From Eutrigla gurnardus (lineage: Eukaryota; Chordata; Actinopteri; Perciformes; Triglidae), in contig OY741275.1 of assembly GCA_963514095.1 (NCBI GenBank), positions 5,939,389 through 6,003,388 on the forward strand: 64,000 bases of DNA, read 5' to 3'. The notes below the pieces were generated by a model that was not told the origin of the DNA, did not search any database, and saw nothing but the letters and a program-made list of their open reading frames with translations. Position 1 is the first letter of the stretch; each line of letters opens with the position of its first letter. Positions 12,875-23,234 of the stretch are shown one piece after another. The position numbers and the translations under genes were made by a program.

Positions 12875-13866
12875 AACTCACCGGCCACTTTATTAGGTAC
12901 ACCTGTCCAACTGCTCGTTAATGCAAATTTCTAATCAGCCAATCACATGGCAGCAACTCAATGCATAGGCATGTAGACATGGTCAAGACGATCTGCTGCA
13001 GTTCAAACTGAGCATCAGAATGGGGAAGAAAGGTGATTTAAGTGACTTTGAGCGTGGCATGGTTGTTGGTGCCAGACGGGCTTGTCTGAGTATTTCAGAA
13101 ACTGCTGATCTACTGGGATTTTCACGCACAACCATCTCTAGGGTTTACAGAGAATGGTCCGAAAAAGCATCTCTGAACGCATGACACGTCGAACCTTGAG
13201 GCGGATGGGCTACAGCAGCAGAAGACCACACCGGGTGCCACTCCTGTCAGCTAAGAACAGGAAACTGAGGCTACAATTCGCACAGGCTCACCAAAATGGT
13301 ACAATAGAAGATTGGAAAAACGTTGCCCAGTCTGATGAGTCTCGATTTCTGTTGCGACATTCTGGTGGTGGTGTAATGGTGTGGGGGATATTTTATTGGC
13401 ACACTTTGGGCCCATTAGTACCAATTGAGCATCGTGTCAACGCCACAGCCTACCTGAGTATTGTTGCTGACCATGTCCATCTCTTTATGACCACAGTGTA
13501 CCCATCTTCTGATGGCTACTTCCAGCAGAATAATGCGCCATGTCATAAAGCGCTAATCATCTCAGACTTGTTTCTTGAACATGACAATGAGTTCACTGTA
13601 CTCAAATGGCCTCCACAGTCACCAGATCTCAATCCAATAGAGCACCTTTGGGATGTGGTGGAATGGGAGATTTGCATCATGGATGTGCAGCCGACAAATC
13701 TGCAGCAACTGTGTGATGCTATCATGTCAATATGGACCAAACTCTCTGAGGAATGTTTCCAGTACCTTGTTGAATCTATGCCACAAAGGATTAAGGCACT
13801 TCTGAAGGCAAAAGGGGGTCCAACCCGCTACTAGCAAGGTGTACCTAATAAAGTGGCCTGTGAGTG
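12875..13866 (+). mobile_element. Tc1/mariner element, internally deleted
   Basis: Terminal repeats of about 30 bp (12875-12904 and 13837-13866, sharing CCACTTTATTAGGTACACC) are flanked by TA dinucleotides at 12873-12874 and 13867-13868, the Tc1/mariner target site. At 992 bp it is shorter than an autonomous copy. It was inserted in a segment rich in AATATGGC/AAATGG words that resume on the other side (near 13927), so it split an older repeat. Confidence 0.93.
13020..13834 (+). pseudogene. Tc1-type DDE transposase, broken
   Basis: Translation from the ATG at 13020 gives a helix-turn-helix DNA-binding start (SDFERGMVVGARR, then LGFSRTTISRVYREWSEK) and hits a stop at about 13182. The rest continues in another frame from about 13154 to 13834: GYSSRRPHRVPLLSAKNRKL, the first catalytic Asp in QSDESRF, the second site in YFQQNNAPCH, and the Glu in SPDLNPIEHLWD, ending GGPTRY. 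Defects: a frameshift with lost sequence between the two DNA-binding subdomains, another deletion after RFLLRHS, and Asn where the family has the second catalytic Asp (QQDNAPCH). The copy cannot encode active transposase. Confidence 0.88.
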
Positions 13867-13867
13867 T

Positions 13868-14190
13868 ATGTTGGATTAATCTACTAAGCATAGCACTTGG
13901 GAACATTCATTTGAATTACTATTTTCAATATGGTGGCAAAAATGGCTGCCAACTACCAAAAATGTTCAAGATGGCGGGCATGCCTGGTCGCCTAGGAAAA
14001 CAGTGCTTTCAATACAATTGCATTTATCTTATTTGGATATCAGTTAGGGTTAGAGTTGGGTTTAGAGTTAGTGTAGTTGGTGTAGATTTGTGTACATTCA
14101 CACAAAATAAAATTTGTGCTGGAAGACAAACAGCTTGTTGTCACAAATGATATAGATGTCCTCAGTTAGCCACCACTTCATGATCCGTCT
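13868..14190. other. unassigned stretch right of the Tc1 element
   Basis: Text such as CAATATGGTGGCAAAAATGG (near 13927) and AAGATGGCGGGCATG (near 13969) resembles 12820-12860 on the other side of the Tc1 insertion. It is probably part of the same older, unclassified repeat that carries the HEEADSR relic to the right. A TTAGGGTTAGAG run near 14044 is too short to be telomeric. No gene seen. Confidence 0.4.
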
Positions 14191-14196
14191 TCAATT

Positions 14197-14780
14197 GCTC
14201 CATGTTTACATGAGGAAGCTGATAGTAGAATGTTATTACATGTGGTCCATGCAGCAAGAAATGGCCATCAGAAAATCATGATACAAACTGTTGATACGGA
14301 TGTTGTGGTTCTGGCTGTGGCAGTTGCTCAGCGTCTCCAACCAGAAGATGTGGTTGGCATTTGGAACTGGAAAGGGTTTTCGATACCTTGCAGCCCATGA
14401 AATTGCAGCAGTACTGGGTCCTGAGAAGACACAAGCACTTCCAGTGTTCCATGCACTGACTGCTGTGACACAGTAATCAGCTTTGCTGGCCAAGGGAAGA
14501 AGACTGCATGGGCTGTATGGACTGTCTTTCCAGAACTTACAAATACCCTGTTAAAAGTATCTTCTGCCCCAGATAACATACCCCAAGATGTTGTAGCTAC
14601 AATTGAGAGGTTTGTTATACTGCTATATCACCTAACCATCCAATGCACAGAAATTGACGCTGCAAGGAGGAAGTTATTTGTGAAGAAACAGAATGTGCTG
14701 TCGATCCCACTGACAAAGGCTGCCCTAGAAGAACATGTCGAGAGCAGTTTACCAAGGACATGTGTGAGGTCAGATGCTGG
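14197..14780 (+). pseudogene. relic of a repeat-encoded protein with HEEADSR / DTDVVVL / CDTV-SF-G-GK motifs
   Basis: Reading across three segments in different frames recovers one protein. HEEADSRMLLH lies at 14209-14241, VDTDVVVLAVAVAQ follows near 14290, LAFGTGKGFRYLAAHE lies in the next frame near 14356, and ALPVFHALT leads into a third-frame CDTVISFAGQGKK near 14465, continuing as WAVWTVFPEL and IERFVILLYH to about 14780. I know this arrangement as a multi-copy, transposon-like protein family of fish and invertebrates but cannot name it. The spacing of the acidic motif, the DTD motif and a GCD...G-GK-like motif recalls FEN/XPG-type 5' nucleases. That is inference. At least two frameshifts disable it. 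It abuts the gmr1-like relic at about 14785. Confidence 0.6.
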
Positions 14781-14783
14781 TAC

Positions 14784-16301
14784 CTACACCAGAACTACCT
14801 TCACCATGTAAATGGGGCTAGCATCCACCTGCATCTTAAAAGGATGGTCAAGCCGGGTAGCCGCCAGGACAGGTGCAGTGCTGAGCAACAATTTGTCATT
14901 GTCAAAAGCTCTTTCGCACTTATCAGTCCAAAGAAACTGAGCTTTTCCCTTCAATAGATTAGTGAGGGGTGCGACCACTGTCGAAAAATTAAAACAAAAA
15001 CTCCTATAATATCCGACCATGCCTAAAAACAGCATCAGCTCCTTTGTTGTTGCAGGAGGTGGAAAATTGTCAATGGCTTTGGCCCGCACTGGCCGTACCT
15101 CTCCTTGTCCCATTACCTTCCCCAGATAGACTACAGTAGTTTTCGCGAACTCGCACTTTGCTAAATTAACCGTTAGGTTAGCTGCCTGGAGCCTCTCAAA
15201 CAACGCCGCCAATCCTGACAAGTGCACAGGCCAGGTATCACTCACTATCATCACATCATCCAGATAAACGGCACAACCCTCTAGCCCAGATATTATGCGA
15301 TTCATCAGACGTTGAAAGGTAGAGGGCGCATTATGCAAACCAAAACTCATCACATTGTATGTGTATAAGCCGGATGGAGTGACGAAAGCAGATGCCTCCT
15401 GTGCACGCGCTGTTAGCGGGATCTGATAATACCCTTTGAGAAGATCTAACTTTGTAACAAACTTCGCAGCCCCTACACGATCAATGCCATCCTCTATCCA
15501 AGGAAGTGGGAAGGAATCAGGCAGTTACCATATTAACCTTGCTGTAATCAGTGCAGAATCTAAACGTGTTGTCTGGTTTTGCTACCAGCAAGCAGTGTTT
15601 TACCGGTGGGATACGGTAGAAACGTTGCCTAATTGGCGCTGCATCACCTATGTCGATATCATGCTCAACCATGTTTGTGCATGTCGGTACATTGTAAAAT
15701 AAAGATGAAAAACAAAATCAGTGATTTTAGTTCACCCCTCTGCGTCTCTGACATATGACCCAATAGGCCATCAAGATTGTTCAGCGCAACTGAAATTTTA
15801 AGTCGCGGCAATAATAAACTGTCATCAGGGGCACATTCATCTTCCCCATCAGCTGCCACCATAGGAGAAGATGAAGTTGCACCCCCGACTGCCAGCGCAA
15901 CAGACCCCACGTTATCTCCCATCACATCACTCCTGGAAGCTGGAGAATAATATGGTTTTAATAAATTAATGTGACAAAGCTGAGACGATTTTCTCCAATT
16001 TGGTGTTGCTATGACAGTCATACTCAGAGACTTGGCGAACAATGTCATAAGGGCCAGAAAATCATGCACGAAACGGTGAGCCAGGGATTGGCAACAACAT
16101 CAATACCTGTTCCCCGGACTAAACAGTCTACTCTCTGTGTGCCGATCAAAAATCTCCTTCATTCGCGCTTTAGATTTAACCTGGTTCTTTTTTGCGCACC
16201 GCCAGGCCAAAAATAACCTGTGGCAAAAACCATGCACATAATCAATAAGATTAACTGGGTGGTCCAACTCCTGCAAGCCATCCTTTAGCATGGACAACGG
16301 A
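14784..16301 (-). pseudogene. decayed gmr1-like Ty3/gypsy retrotransposon (IN end, linker, RT)
   Basis: On the minus strand the order is integrase C-terminal tail (about 16270-16120: ARMKEIFDRHTESRLFSPGN), then the LCHINLLKPY motif (about 15980), then a linker, then reverse transcriptase. The RT includes SFGLHNAPSTFQRLMNRI, a YLDD box at about 15265 and LGMVGYYRSF, followed by the beginning of RNase H (VDAS at about 14830), where it breaks off. Integrase before RT is the gmr1 arrangement, as in the intact element at 32665-38724. The two differ widely in sequence, so they are separate families. Several frameshifts, no gag, protease or LTR seen. It adjoins a truncated hAT at 16302. Confidence 0.82.
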
Positions 16302-17254
16302 CCATTCCAGTTTTTTCTGTTTTTCCCCAAACTCCGGTCCGCTTTTTCCAGCACACCTAGCGCACACCTCGCGACCTGTCCAGCATCCACTAAACAACAA
16401 CAAGACGGACTTGTCAGTGCATGTCCCACTAAGAATTTTAAGTTATCGATAAAAATGTCAGCTGTGTGGGATTATTTTACCCTAAAAGACGAAAAAGACA
16501 AAGAGGCAGAGTGCAATACTTGCCACAATAAAGTCAAGCTTTGAGACATTTAGGGGGAGCTCTAAAACACTGGTCATAAACGCTCTGACAGCTTCTGACG
16601 CTCGCGTTTTGAAGTAAACCCACTGTTTTAAACACGCACCAAAAGCGTTATGATGCGGACATAAAAGCGGAGCCTTCGCCACTCAGCTGTTGATCCTCGT
16701 TGACTGCCGGGGTTGGCTGCGCTCTGACCGACCGGGAGCCGCTCCGTGAGTCGGTGTCCAGCTCATTGAGGCTGCTAACAACAGCGATTAATTAACATAG
16801 TGTAGAGTTATGATTAGCGTAATGCGTAAGTCTTTCCTGCTTCCTAGTGTTGCGCAGCCAGGTTTTCAACCTGCGCAAGGCTGGGAAAGAGCGCTCGGAT
16901 GCCGCGGGGGAGGCTGATGGGACGGCCGCACCCCCTGTAAGTATTCAAAATGGTAAAGCGGTAAGATTGACTATTTATTATTTAGTCTATTTTGTGTTTA
17001 TTTAACCCTGTTAAGAATAAACAGGTCAGCTTCTCATTACCAACCATTGTGGATTATTCAAACTAACCTAATTAAGTTGGCTAGTTGTTCTTAAGAGTAA
17101 AACTCTTTTCAACATGAGTCTGACAACAAAATAAGTAAATATCTTTTATCTTTAATACATGCTTGGATTGGCCGGTATCGGTATCGGCCGATACTAAAAG
17201 CTACAATATCGGTATCGGATCGTAAGTGCAAAAAGCTGGATCGGGAGATCCCTA
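16302..17254 (+). mobile_element. truncated second copy of the 10.6-kb hAT family
   Basis: The segment matches 10735-12537: CCATTCCAG and the CCGGTCCGC-TTTTTCCAGCACACC block at the left, the BED-finger start (ATG at 16455, MSAVWDYFTLKD...AECNTCHNKVKL), then the end ATCGGTATCGGCCGATAC and GGATCGGGAGATCCCTA (17254). Its left terminus is lost at the gmr1 relic. It lacks the 10860-11424 block and the TTAA MITE, so it preserves the empty MITE site at 17091-17094. It has its own insertion, about 16545-16950, GC-rich and unclassified, absent from the other copy. Confidence 0.85.
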
Positions 17255-17575
17255 GAAGATACGGACTCGTTCAGAGAATCTGGTGCATGCGCACTGACGA
17301 GCACTCAATGGGAGGGAGCGGAGGAGCTCGGTGGTAGAGGGGGAGGGGCGTGAGTGTTTTAAACATTCAAAACAGTCAACTCCATCTGCCAGACTTGCCA
17401 ACTGCGGCTCTTCGTCGCCACCTACCGGAGTGGAAGTCATACTGCATTCACAACGCGTCTAAACATGAATCTTTTTTTTTAAATCAATCTTTGGAGTTGA
17501 AAAATCAATATCGTATTGGGCGGCAAAGTATCGCAATATATTGCCATATCAATATTTTTACCTACCCCTAATTAC
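17255..17575. mobile_element. right end of another hAT-like element
   Basis: Ends with GCAATATATTGCCATATCAATATTTTTACCTACCCCTAA at 17536-17574 (in pieces), a hAT-type CCCTA terminus with AT-palindromic subterminal DNA. The left side (17255-17460) is G/C-rich, with no identifiable left terminus or target duplication. Truncated and non-coding. Confidence 0.45.
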
Positions 17576-17799
17576 AGTAGAAAAGTCTCCAAAGTTTGAT
17601 ATTGAATAATACTTTGTCTCTATGCTCACTATGAGGGATCAAACATTTTTTCATCTTTTTGATCCAATTCCTCAGTCATATTCATTAATTTGGCGGTCAC
17701 TTTACAAATTGTCTAATGTACATCTCTGCTCTTTTGTGCTCATCTTTTTTGATGGCATACATGCGCCCAGTTTCTGTAGAGGGAACGTCAATCCTTTCG

Positions 17800-18880
17800 T
17801 AAGGACTCATTTTGCTCTCCGGCTTCAACCAACAGGCTTCAACCAATTTGCACATCCCACAAAATATCCCGGGGGACCCGGTCATACGCCTTCTCCGAGT
17901 CCATAAAACACATGTAGACTGGATGGGCATATTCCCAGGCACCCTCCAGGATTCTCGCGAGAGTAAGCTGGTCTGTTGTTCCACGGCCAGGACAGAACCC
18001 ACATTATTCCCCTTCAATCAGAGGTTCAACTATCGGCCGAACCCTCCTTTCCAGCACCTTGGAGTAGACTTTACCAGGGAAGCTGAGTAGTGTGATACCC
18101 CTTTAGTTGGTACACACTCTCTGGTCCCCCTTTATGAACAGGGGGACCGCCACCCCCGTCTGCCACTCCTTAGGCACCGTCCCTTACTTCTACGCAATGT
18201 TGAGGAGATGTGTCATTTCAAGACAGCCCCTCCACCACCAAAGCCTTCAGCATTTCTGGACATATCTCATCAATCCCTGGGGCTTTGCCACTGAGAAGTT
18301 GTTTGACTACCTCAGTGACTTCCACCAGGGAAATTGCTTCCAACTCTGCCTCAACTTTAGAGGGCGGGTCGGTCAGATTCAATAACAAACGACCACTCTG
18401 ATTTATTTAGATCTAGGAGGCCGTTCCTCTCAATCACGCTGCTCCAGTTATCTCTATCGTTGCCCACGTGCATGTTGAAGTCTCTCAGCAGAACTATGGA
18501 GTCCCCTACTGGAGCCCCTTACAGGACCCATTCAGGGTCTCTAAGAAGGCCCAATAATGTGAACTGCTGTTTGGTGCATATGCACAAACAACAATCAGAG
18601 TTTTCCCCTCCATAACCTGCAGGCATAGGGAGGCGACCTTCTCGTCCACCTAGGTAAACTCCGTGGCAGTGGCACTTTGCTGGGGATTTGTGAGGATCCC
18701 CACACCCACCGGCGCCTCACACCTTGGTTAACTCCAGAGAAGAATAGAGTCCAACCCCTATCCAGAGTACGGTTCCAGAGCCGAGGTTGTGCGTAGAGGT
18801 AAACCCCACCAGATCTAACTGGTAGCGCTCCACCTCCCACAAAAGCTCCGGCTCCTTCCCCCACAGCAAAAACTTCAACC
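17800..18880 (-). pseudogene. non-LTR retrotransposon remnant (APE endonuclease and RT pieces), Rex1/Babar-like
   Basis: Minus-strand reading gives, in order, an endonuclease fragment (KTLIVVCAYAPN near 18600, then a degenerate L-R-DFNMHVGND motif near 18470), an RT leader (SGKAPGIDEICPEMLKAL near 18270), and RT core pieces (GRGTTDQLTLARILEGAWEY near 17960; YMCFMDSEKAYDRVPRDI near 17900). Frames change repeatedly and the RT catalytic region beyond is missing, so this is a dead 5'-truncated or internally deleted LINE. EKAYDRVPR is typical of Rex1/Babar and neighbouring Jockey-group LINEs of fish. Clade assignment is tentative. Confidence 0.7.
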
Positions 18881-19022
18881 TTCAGAAAAAGAAGAGCCTT
18901 TTCTATGGAAGTAAAGGGAGGATCTGGCGGTTCTTCTGTGATTGACTCAATAGGGTTTTCAGCACAGGGGCCAGGGTTGAGAACATGATCTGGATGCTGC
19001 TGTTCTACAATAATGGTGGCAA
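18876..19022 (+). pseudogene. partial duplicate of the tail of the 9.5-10.5 kb ORF
   Basis: Aligns with the end of the upstream ORF: AACTTCAACCTTCAGAAAAAG corresponds to the region before KKSFFCKW, and GGTTCTTCTGT to the RFFCC codons. The 3' flank is then nearly identical: GTTTTCAGCACAGGGGCC, GAACATGATCTGGATGCTGC, TACAATAATGGTGGCAA. About 80 bp of the coding tail is missing, so the frame is not kept. It begins where the LINE remnant ends. Confidence 0.75.
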
Positions 19023-19439
19023 AAAAAGTATGATTTTTTAGTTGAAAAAAGGCTAAAAGGCTTAAGTTGAAAAAGGCTAACTTTAAACAATACCAACAAA
19101 AACTTAAATACATGAATGGCAAGATTAAAATAATAATCAAGTAATTAAAAACAATTACATGAGCCAGCAGCTCATATAAAATCAGGACCAGTCATGCCCT
19201 CAGTTCCTCTGTTCCTCCAGAAATAGAAATGAACCTTTTTTTGAAAAAAAAAATCATATTTCATAGACTGTGCAGAACACAAAAGCCTTTATTTTTCCAC
19301 CACTTCCATCAGCTTAAAGCTCTGTGCTATCCTGCTAATTACGCGACTCGACCATAAGTGCCCATTAAACCTTTGTCTTGTGATGGAGAGAGCTTTAGGG
19401 CAATAAAAGAAAAGGAGTGGAATTAATTTGACTATTAAC

Positions 19440-20749
19440 TAGGGGTGTTAATCTTTGGCTTCACTTCGATTCGATTAAGGATACAGTAGTTGGCGATTCG
19501 ATTCAAGGACGATTTTTTTCTTTTGTAACGATTCGATTCTGTAAACCATGATTCGATTCAGTAACTTGTAACCAAAATTCTATATCCATTAAATAAACAT
19601 GCAATAATGCGAGTGAGACTTATCACGCCCAGGACACAAGGATAGGACTCGGATGCAGAGTTTTTCAAAAGGACGCAGGACTTTATTCAGGCCGTACAGA
19701 AATACCAAAACAGAAGACGCCTCAAAGGAGGGATGGCTATGAAAAACTTACAACAAAACAACCCTATGAGCTAAGGGGGGAATAAACAAAACAACGCTCT
19801 AAACTGAAAACGCCTCCGGGGAGGGAATAACTACAACTAGGACTGATAACAAAAAAACCTACTATCAATACGGGGAAAAACAGGTCTAACATAAAAACGC
19901 CTCCGGAGAGGGAAAAACAACAACTAGGTCTAATAACAAAAGCCTACTATCTATAGGAGGGGAAAACAGGTCTAACATAAAACGCCTCCGGAGAGGGAAA
20001 AACTACAACTACTTCTAATAACAAAAAACCTATCTATAGGGGGGAAGATTTCTAACCTAAACAGGCTATGAAATAATACAACGGCAAAGGCCAACAAAAA
20101 ACCCTCTAATGAGGCAGACTACTGAATTGCTATAACTTTGACTTGACTTGAAAGATGGCGACTCCACACACGACAAGACACACGCGCAGAAGACAAAGGG
20201 AGACGCAGACTATTTAACACATGAGGGTAATGGGTGACAGGTGGAGACAATCAGGAATCAGGGGTGACGTCAGACTGGGGCACATGAGGAAGGGCAAGTG
20301 ACCTGAAACGAGAGGAGAGTTACTTTCCAAAATAAAACAGGAAATGACAAGACAGACATGGAGACAGGACAAAATAACTCTACTTGACAAACCGGTGTGA
20401 CAAGACTATCTGTATTCTACTGAAAGGTGAAAAATAACATATTTATTCTAGAAAAAGTAGCCCTGCATAATATTTTATGCTGAATACAAAAATGTAATTA
20501 AACATTGCTCAGTTATTTTTTTTAATTTTTCAGTAGACTACATGCTGACAGGGGAGAGAGTGTCTTAAACGTATTAAAACATTAATCATAAGTAAGAATC
20601 ACGATTCATCCGATTAAATGCATTTATATCGATTATTGGTGAAGCCAAAACGATTCATTCTATTTATTTATTTTAGCAGATCGATTTAGTAGAATCTATA
20701 GGACTGACAACCGATTCATCGATTAATCGAATGAATCGTTACACCTCTA
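19440..20749. mobile_element. hAT element, TSD CTATTAAC, containing a probable solo LTR
   Basis: The termini TAGGGGTGTTAATCTTTGGC and ...ATGAATCGTTACACCTCTA are flanked by exact 8-bp duplications CTATTAAC (19432-19439 and 20750-20757). Both subterminal regions are dense in GATTCGATT words. No transposase remains. The interior is mostly taken up by the element at 19621-20402. Confidence 0.92.
19621..20402 (-). mobile_element. probable solo LTR with internal minisatellite, nested in a hAT
   Basis: Begins TATCACGCC and ends GGTGTGACA, which fits TGTCAC...GTGACA LTR termini with one terminal substitution. The flanks carry a 5-bp duplication AGACT (19616-19620, 20403-20407). Size is 782 bp. A CCTGAATAAAGT polyadenylation-like signal on the minus strand suggests that orientation. 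Inside, a unit of 85-93 bp built around CGCCTCCGGAGAGGG recurs about four times, starting near 19718, 19811, 19898 and 19983. No coding sequence or second LTR. A non-LTR insertion with a 5-bp duplication is an alternative. Confidence 0.5.
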
Positions 20750-20870
20750 CTATTAACTGTTCCAATACTGTTCACCTGTCACATCATGAAGTATGACTGG
20801 CCCAGAGCTGTTGAAACAAGCTGGCCGTTGCAGTTAATGGGCCGTGATACATGGCACAGTTCACTTTAGG

Positions 20871-21870
20871 CAGGGCTCAACGCTAAGGTTTTTTTCCACT
20901 TGCCCGGTCGGGCCAGTGGGTCTGAATTCTACTTGCCCGAAGTCAATTTTCACTGGCCCCAAATATAAATCGTTTTTTTTTATTAGTGGTTATCAAATAA
21001 CGACAAAGATTCAGGTAAATTGTTATATTTGATCTTTATTTACAATGTATGAATAATTCTGACATTGTTGGTACATTGGTATTTTTTTTTTTTTTTGCGG
21101 TTTTATCCCATATTTTAATCTTGGCCACTCAAACTTTGGCACAAAAATAAATAAATAAATAATCCCCTCACACCCGACGTGCTCTCTGACCTGCTGACAG
21201 CCATCGTCCTACAACACGTTCTGCATTGTAGTTGGCGGTAGCGGAGCTATGTAGCGGAGTAGCGGGAGTTTCGCGATCTCGATTTTGATTCTCCGAAAAT
21301 CTCTGCGACGGTCAGCCCTCCGGACCGAGACTTCAGTGAACTTTAGCCTCCGTCGGGTTTTGAGTGACAGGGAGACTCCAGGGAAACGCACACACGTCAT
21401 CATCATGACATGTACCGGGACGTCTCTTTGCGCTGCTTTCTGTGAATTACACAGCGGTTCGTCTTTACTCCAGCAGTGCTTCGCTCCGTGTGAACGAACA
21501 ACGGCGGAGAATTAGCGAACGACCGCTGCGGTGTTAATGTGGTGTTACTTACAGCTCATAGTGCTGATCTGGACCGGAAGTTGTGTCGCGATTCTGCCTT
21601 CTCGTGGCGCGAGACAAGTTCGTGGATCTGAGTGTCGCGATTTCAGCTTCGATACGTGTATCGTTACAGCCCTAATTACAAGCATTATCCGACGAGGGCA
21701 AGGGGAGGGGGCAACATCATAACTTTATCGATGATGATCGTTTTTTTTGGGTTTTTTTTGCTTCGAGTCCTCCACTTGCCCGAACGGGCAAGCGGGTTGT
21801 CATAGTTACTTGCCCGACGTGACGTTTTACTTGCCCCGGGACGTCGGGCAATCCTTATTGTTGAGCCCTG
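20871..21870. mobile_element. hAT-like element with CAGGGCTCAA termini
   Basis: The termini CAGGGCTCAACGCTAAGG and its near complement TTATTGTTGAGCCCTG are flanked by a 7-bp repeat CTTTAGG (20864-20870, 21871-21877). TTGCCCG/CGGGCAAG words fill both ends. The middle (about 21240-21680) is a different hAT-like sequence ending in GTATCGTTACAGCCCTAA, so this is a composite. Confidence 0.75.
21301..21673 (+). repeat. hAT-derived segment, direct repeat of 53528-53908
   Basis: About 370 bp matching 53528-53908 almost base for base, from CTGCGACGGTCAGCCCTCC to GTATCGTTACAGCCCTA. The right end is a hAT terminus. Differences are a few substitutions plus short indels, for example extra bases around CCCTTGAAAACG in the distal copy. 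Non-coding. Confidence 0.9.
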
Positions 21871-22805
21871 CTTTAGGTAAATTTTGTTTATCAATTTAGT
21901 TTAATCTAGACAACTTGCAATTCCTGTGGTTTAAGGCTCCATTCCGTATGAACTGTTTCACTACAGGCATGTAGTCAGAACATGTATCCTTGAACGTAAG
22001 TAGTAAAAGTAAGAATTTCTCTAATTAGGCTTGCTAAATGTATGTTATTTATTTTTATTAATGTAATGTTACAATTATAGAAGTGGATAATCGCATGGTT
22101 TGCGTGATCAGCAATAGCATTACCAAACAGGCCTTCGGTATGGAGCAATAGCCTGCTATTCATTGTGAATGGGACCTGGCATTGTAGCCTGGCGTCCAGC
22201 GGCACTGATGGAAACTGATGCAATGTTCACAACAACCTGGCGAGGGTCAATCACCAGGGCTCAACTTAAGAAGAAACTAGCAACTTCCATGAATGCAGTA
22301 CAATGGCTATGCCAGAACACAGCTGTCCTGTCTGTGTGTATAACATGCATGCTGAGCTCGATGATGGCCAAAGACTACCTGCTGCTTTTCATCTCTATAT
22401 GTCAATACAGTGTAAGAAACAAAGACCCCTTTCAAATATACATTATTTTATGACATATTGCAGGGAAACGTTGCAGGCTGCCTTCAACTGATTGGTAATT
22501 GCTGTGCAGAATCACCACAGACTTGAAAAGAAAGGAAGGAATCTGATCTCGTGTCTCGTTGCCTACTTTAGCTCGCGAGAGGCAGTGCAATGTTCGAAAG
22601 TACATTGAGAACTGACTCACCACTCACTGACTGCAATGACTGTTGAGTGATAAACAAAAGATTACTGATTTGTGGCAGGCATTGGAGAGAGAGCCTGTGT
22701 GTCTCCCTGCAGAGAGCGATGGTCTGTGCCTGTAAAGCCAAGATAAATCGATGGCCAAAGCAGTCTTTAAGTGTGATCTTATTGGTGCTGCTATCCAGAT
22801 GTATT

Positions 22806-22832
22806 GTGTGTGCGTGCGTGCGTGTGTGTGTG

Positions 22833-22877
<45 letters not shown>

Positions 22878-22890
22878 GTGTGTGTGTGTG
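22806..22890. repeat. imperfect (GT)n microsatellite
   Basis: GT array interrupted by several C-for-T changes (GTGCGTGC motifs). Confidence 0.97.
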
Positions 22891-23234
22891 TCACAATTGC
22901 CTTTGGGATAGGCCACGGCTCAGCTTTCTTCATCCCCATGCTCTCCGTCTATTTAATTCTCCCCTCTCTCTTGCTTTTTCTCTGACTTTTAACCCTTTCT
23001 CTCCTTTGCTCCATTTCTTATCACTCTTTTAATTTTTTTCTTGTTTTTTCCCCTAAATATCTCTTTTCCTCCATCCACTCTGTTTCCCTGAAGTTCAGCA
23101 TCATTTGACCCTCATCCATCCATTCCTACAAGGCTCTTAAAGTCATCTGTTTTCATAAGGATTGCTGTATGTAATAAACATGTCTTATCCACAAACAAAG
23201 TGTAGTGGATAAGTAAAAAAACAAGTGTAGTGGG

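Noticed and set aside
14040..14080. TTAGGGTTAGAGTTGGGTTTAGAG run as interstitial telomere
   Set aside because: Only one proper hexamer is present; it is too short and irregular.
19718..20065. Spaced repeats of 85-93 bp considered as a CRISPR-like array
   Set aside because: Whole units repeat, not short repeats with unique spacers, the organism is a vertebrate, and the array is inside a probable LTR: it is a minisatellite.
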